From: Muribaculaceae bacterium
Lineage (GTDB): Bacteria; Bacteroidota; Bacteroidia; Bacteroidales; Muribaculaceae
Assembly: GCA_029057255.1 (NCBI GenBank)
Contig: JAICZO010000469.1
Location: forward strand, 1-15,067
Direction of reading: 5' to 3'
DNA: 15,067 bases
The stretch's first letter is position 1. Every line of letters starts with the position of its first letter. Shown one piece after another: positions 13,620 to 15,067 of this stretch. The notes beneath the pieces are model-generated. The model had not been told where the DNA came from, did not search any database, and saw only the letters and a list, made by a program, of their open reading frames with translations. The position numbers and the translations under genes were made by a program.

Positions 13620-15067
13620 TTAAGACTCCTCAAGCAGAGGGTCGTCGTCGCCCTCCGAGCCGGGAGGCAGCATGGGGGCGGGTGTCGGGGCCGCCGGAGC
13701 GGGAGCCGGTGTCGGGGCGGCCGGAGCCGGCATGTCGGCAGGCTCGCGGGCTTCAGGCTCTTCGACAGGAGCCTCTTCAGCCGGAGCCTCTTCGGCGGGC
13801 AGTTCCTCGATGTCTTCGGGGTCAAGAATATGCTCCTGAGCGTCGATATAGTTGACTTCGTCGAGGTAGCGGAAGTATTCTTCGAAGGAGCGGCCCTCCT
13901 CGATGAGCAGTCTGAAATTGTCTTCGCTGATGGCTATGGGGCGCACACCCGCAGGCAGAGTGATGTCGGGCGAGGCTGCCATGACGGAGCGGTAGTGGTT
14001 GAGTTCGCTCTGATTGTCGAAGCCGCGCACTATGATCATGCCGAGACGGCCGAAGTTCATAGGCTCGAGGTCGAAGTCCTTCACGACGAAGGAGCGGAAG
14101 TTGTGGCGCGCTATCTCATAGAGCAGTGCGTTGGACGACACCCTGTCGGTGGGGAAGGTGAACACAAGCAGCTGGCGGCTGTCGGGGTTGATTTCGAACT
14201 CTGCCGGAGCGTTGTTGCCGCCCACATCGGTGGTGTCGTTCGACAGCTTGAGGTCCCATATCATGCCGCGCAGGTTCTTTTCGCCGGCCTGCAGCTCGCG
14301 TCCCTGCGCCATGCCTTTGAGCCATGCTGCCGCCACGGGGGTTATGTCGGTGTCGGGGTAGCGCTCGAGCAGGTCGCGGAGCACGCTGTTGAACTCCTCG
14401 GGCTTGCGCTCGGTGACATATGCGAGAGCGTCGAGGAACATGAACTTGGGCATAATCTTGCTCAGCGGGTACTGCTCCTGCATCTGTGCCACGGCCGTGT
14501 GGACGTCGCTGTTGCGGTTGTCCATATATGCCTCGTATGTCTGCTCGTAGATCTGCTGCTGGCGGGCGTCCATCGTGCGGAGGTTCTCGATGTAGTCGGG
14601 GTCGCGCATGGCTATTCCGTACTTCGAGTCGGCGAAGTCGGTGAGTATCAGCTGTCTGTACTTCTCGGCCTCGGCCTGTCGACCGTTGCGCATATACATC
14701 AGGTAGAGATTGTAGTATGTGTCGAGGCGGTAGACGTTGTCGGGATAGTCGGTGAGCAGTCGGCTGAACTCGGCCTGCGACGCGCCGAAGTCCTCGAGCT
14801 TGTCCTTGAGGATGACGCCCATGTTGTAGAGTCCTTCCTGAATGACTTCGTGAGCCGTCGCTTTCTCGGCGTCGGTCTTCGGTATCTGAGCGAGATAGTA
14901 CTCGGGGTAGTGCGGGTCGTCGGAGTGGTCGTTTTCGGTGTTTTCGGTCTCCTCGGCCTTGGTCTCGCCATCGCTGTCGCCGTCGGCCTCCGCGTTCTCG
15001 TCGGTTTCGTCGGCGCTCTTGTCGAAGTCGTCGGTGTTGAATGTATCCGTGTTGAGGAGGCGCCAGT
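13620..15067 (-). CDS. SprE/PorW-like TPR protein, 5' part beyond the window
   Basis: The frame is open to the right edge with no stop, so this is the C-terminal 482 or so residues of a longer protein; the methionine at 14822 is internal. In order, the visible part has an Asp/Glu-rich linker (DNA 14922-15060), a PEYYLAQIPKTED segment, and TPR helices beginning YNMGVILKDKLEDFGASQAE, typical of the large TPR lipoproteins SprE/PorW that serve type IX secretion and gliding in Bacteroidota. Then comes a globular domain (LLVFTFPTDRVSSNALLYEI through FRLLIEEGRSFEEYFRYLDE) and a Pro/Ala/Glu-rich tail. The assignment rests on remembered family appearance, not a search; a generic TPR protein is the alternative. 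The N-terminus, where a lipoprotein signal would lie, cannot be seen. The DUF2723 gene lies 102 nt downstream with its own -7 box. Confidence 0.7.
   Translation of the reverse strand, partial: WRLLNTDTFNTDDFDKSADETDENAEADGDSDGETKAEETENTENDHSDDPHYPEYYLAQIPKTDAEKATAHEVIQEGLYNMGVILKDKLEDFGASQAEFSRLLTDYPDNVYRLDTYYNLYLMYMRNGRQAEAEKYRQLILTDFADSKYGIAMRDPDYIENLRTMDARQQQIYEQTYEAYMDNRNSDVHTAVAQMQEQYPLSKIMPKFMFLDALAYVTERKPEEFNSVLRDLLERYPDTDITPVAAAWLKGMAQGRELQAGEKNLRGMIWDLKLSNDTTDVGGNNAPAEFEINPDSRQLLVFTFPTDRVSSNALLYEIARHNFRSFVVKDFDLEPMNFGRLGMIIVRGFDNQSELNHYRSVMAASPDITLPAGVRPIAISEDNFRLLIEEGRSFEEYFRYLDEVNYIDAQEHILDPEDIEELPAEEAPAEEAPVEEPEAREPADMPAPAAPTPAPAPAAPTPAPMLPPGSEGDDDPLLEES
13677..13730 (-). repeat. 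Tandem 27-nt repeat in the Pro/Ala tail
   Basis: Two adjacent 27-nt units (13677-13703 and 13704-13730) match at 23 of 27 bases and each encode PAPAAPTPA. They sit in the low-complexity tail of the TPR protein, next to an EEAPAEEAP-type stretch that is also repetitive. This looks like slippage-prone linker sequence and is likely to vary between strains. Confidence 0.75.

Overview
The window looks like chromosomal backbone of a moderately high-GC member of the Bacteroidales, probably Muribaculaceae-like. The family is a guess from overall protein character; the order is better supported. Evidence for the order is the set of Bacteroidota-type promoters (-7 TAnnTTTG, in one case with TTTG 19 nt upstream), the weakness of Shine-Dalgarno sequences, and families typical of this phylum (a DUF2723 membrane protein and a SprE/PorW-like TPR protein). 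I see no rRNA, tRNA, CRISPR array, insertion sequence, integrase or phage gene.

Layout: recA (minus) sits at the left edge. A 259-bp spacer follows, with a recA promoter, a repeated 13-mer and a strong hairpin. Next is a minus-strand housekeeping cluster transcribed cdd > tyrS > DUF2007. Its promoter faces a divergent plus-strand promoter that drives a membrane-anchored TPR protein through a structured leader. A canonical terminator separates the TPR gene from a MATE-family efflux gene. The MATE gene runs head-on into an AraC-family regulator and overlaps it by 23 bp at the 3' ends.

To the right is a compact minus-strand cluster: NodB-type polysaccharide deacetylase > queG (epoxyqueuosine reductase, overlapping by 26 bp) > a COG0523/CobW-type GTPase with an exceptional His/Cys-rich insert. 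A hairpin separates it from a very large DUF2723 membrane protein (1279 aa), whose own upstream neighbour is a SprE/PorW-like TPR protein cut by the right edge of the window.

Functional themes are DNA repair, translation (TyrRS and queuosine tRNA modification), pyrimidine salvage, metal or cofactor handling, drug efflux and envelope biogenesis. The places most worth a second look are the DUF2723 protein (a family that includes the animal O-mannosyltransferase TMEM260) beside a secretion-type TPR protein, the pairing of queG with a metal-binding COG0523 GTPase, the structured leader before the TPR gene, and the repeat architecture upstream of recA. I did not find a clearly new defence or mobile system; most of the window is ordinary core genome.
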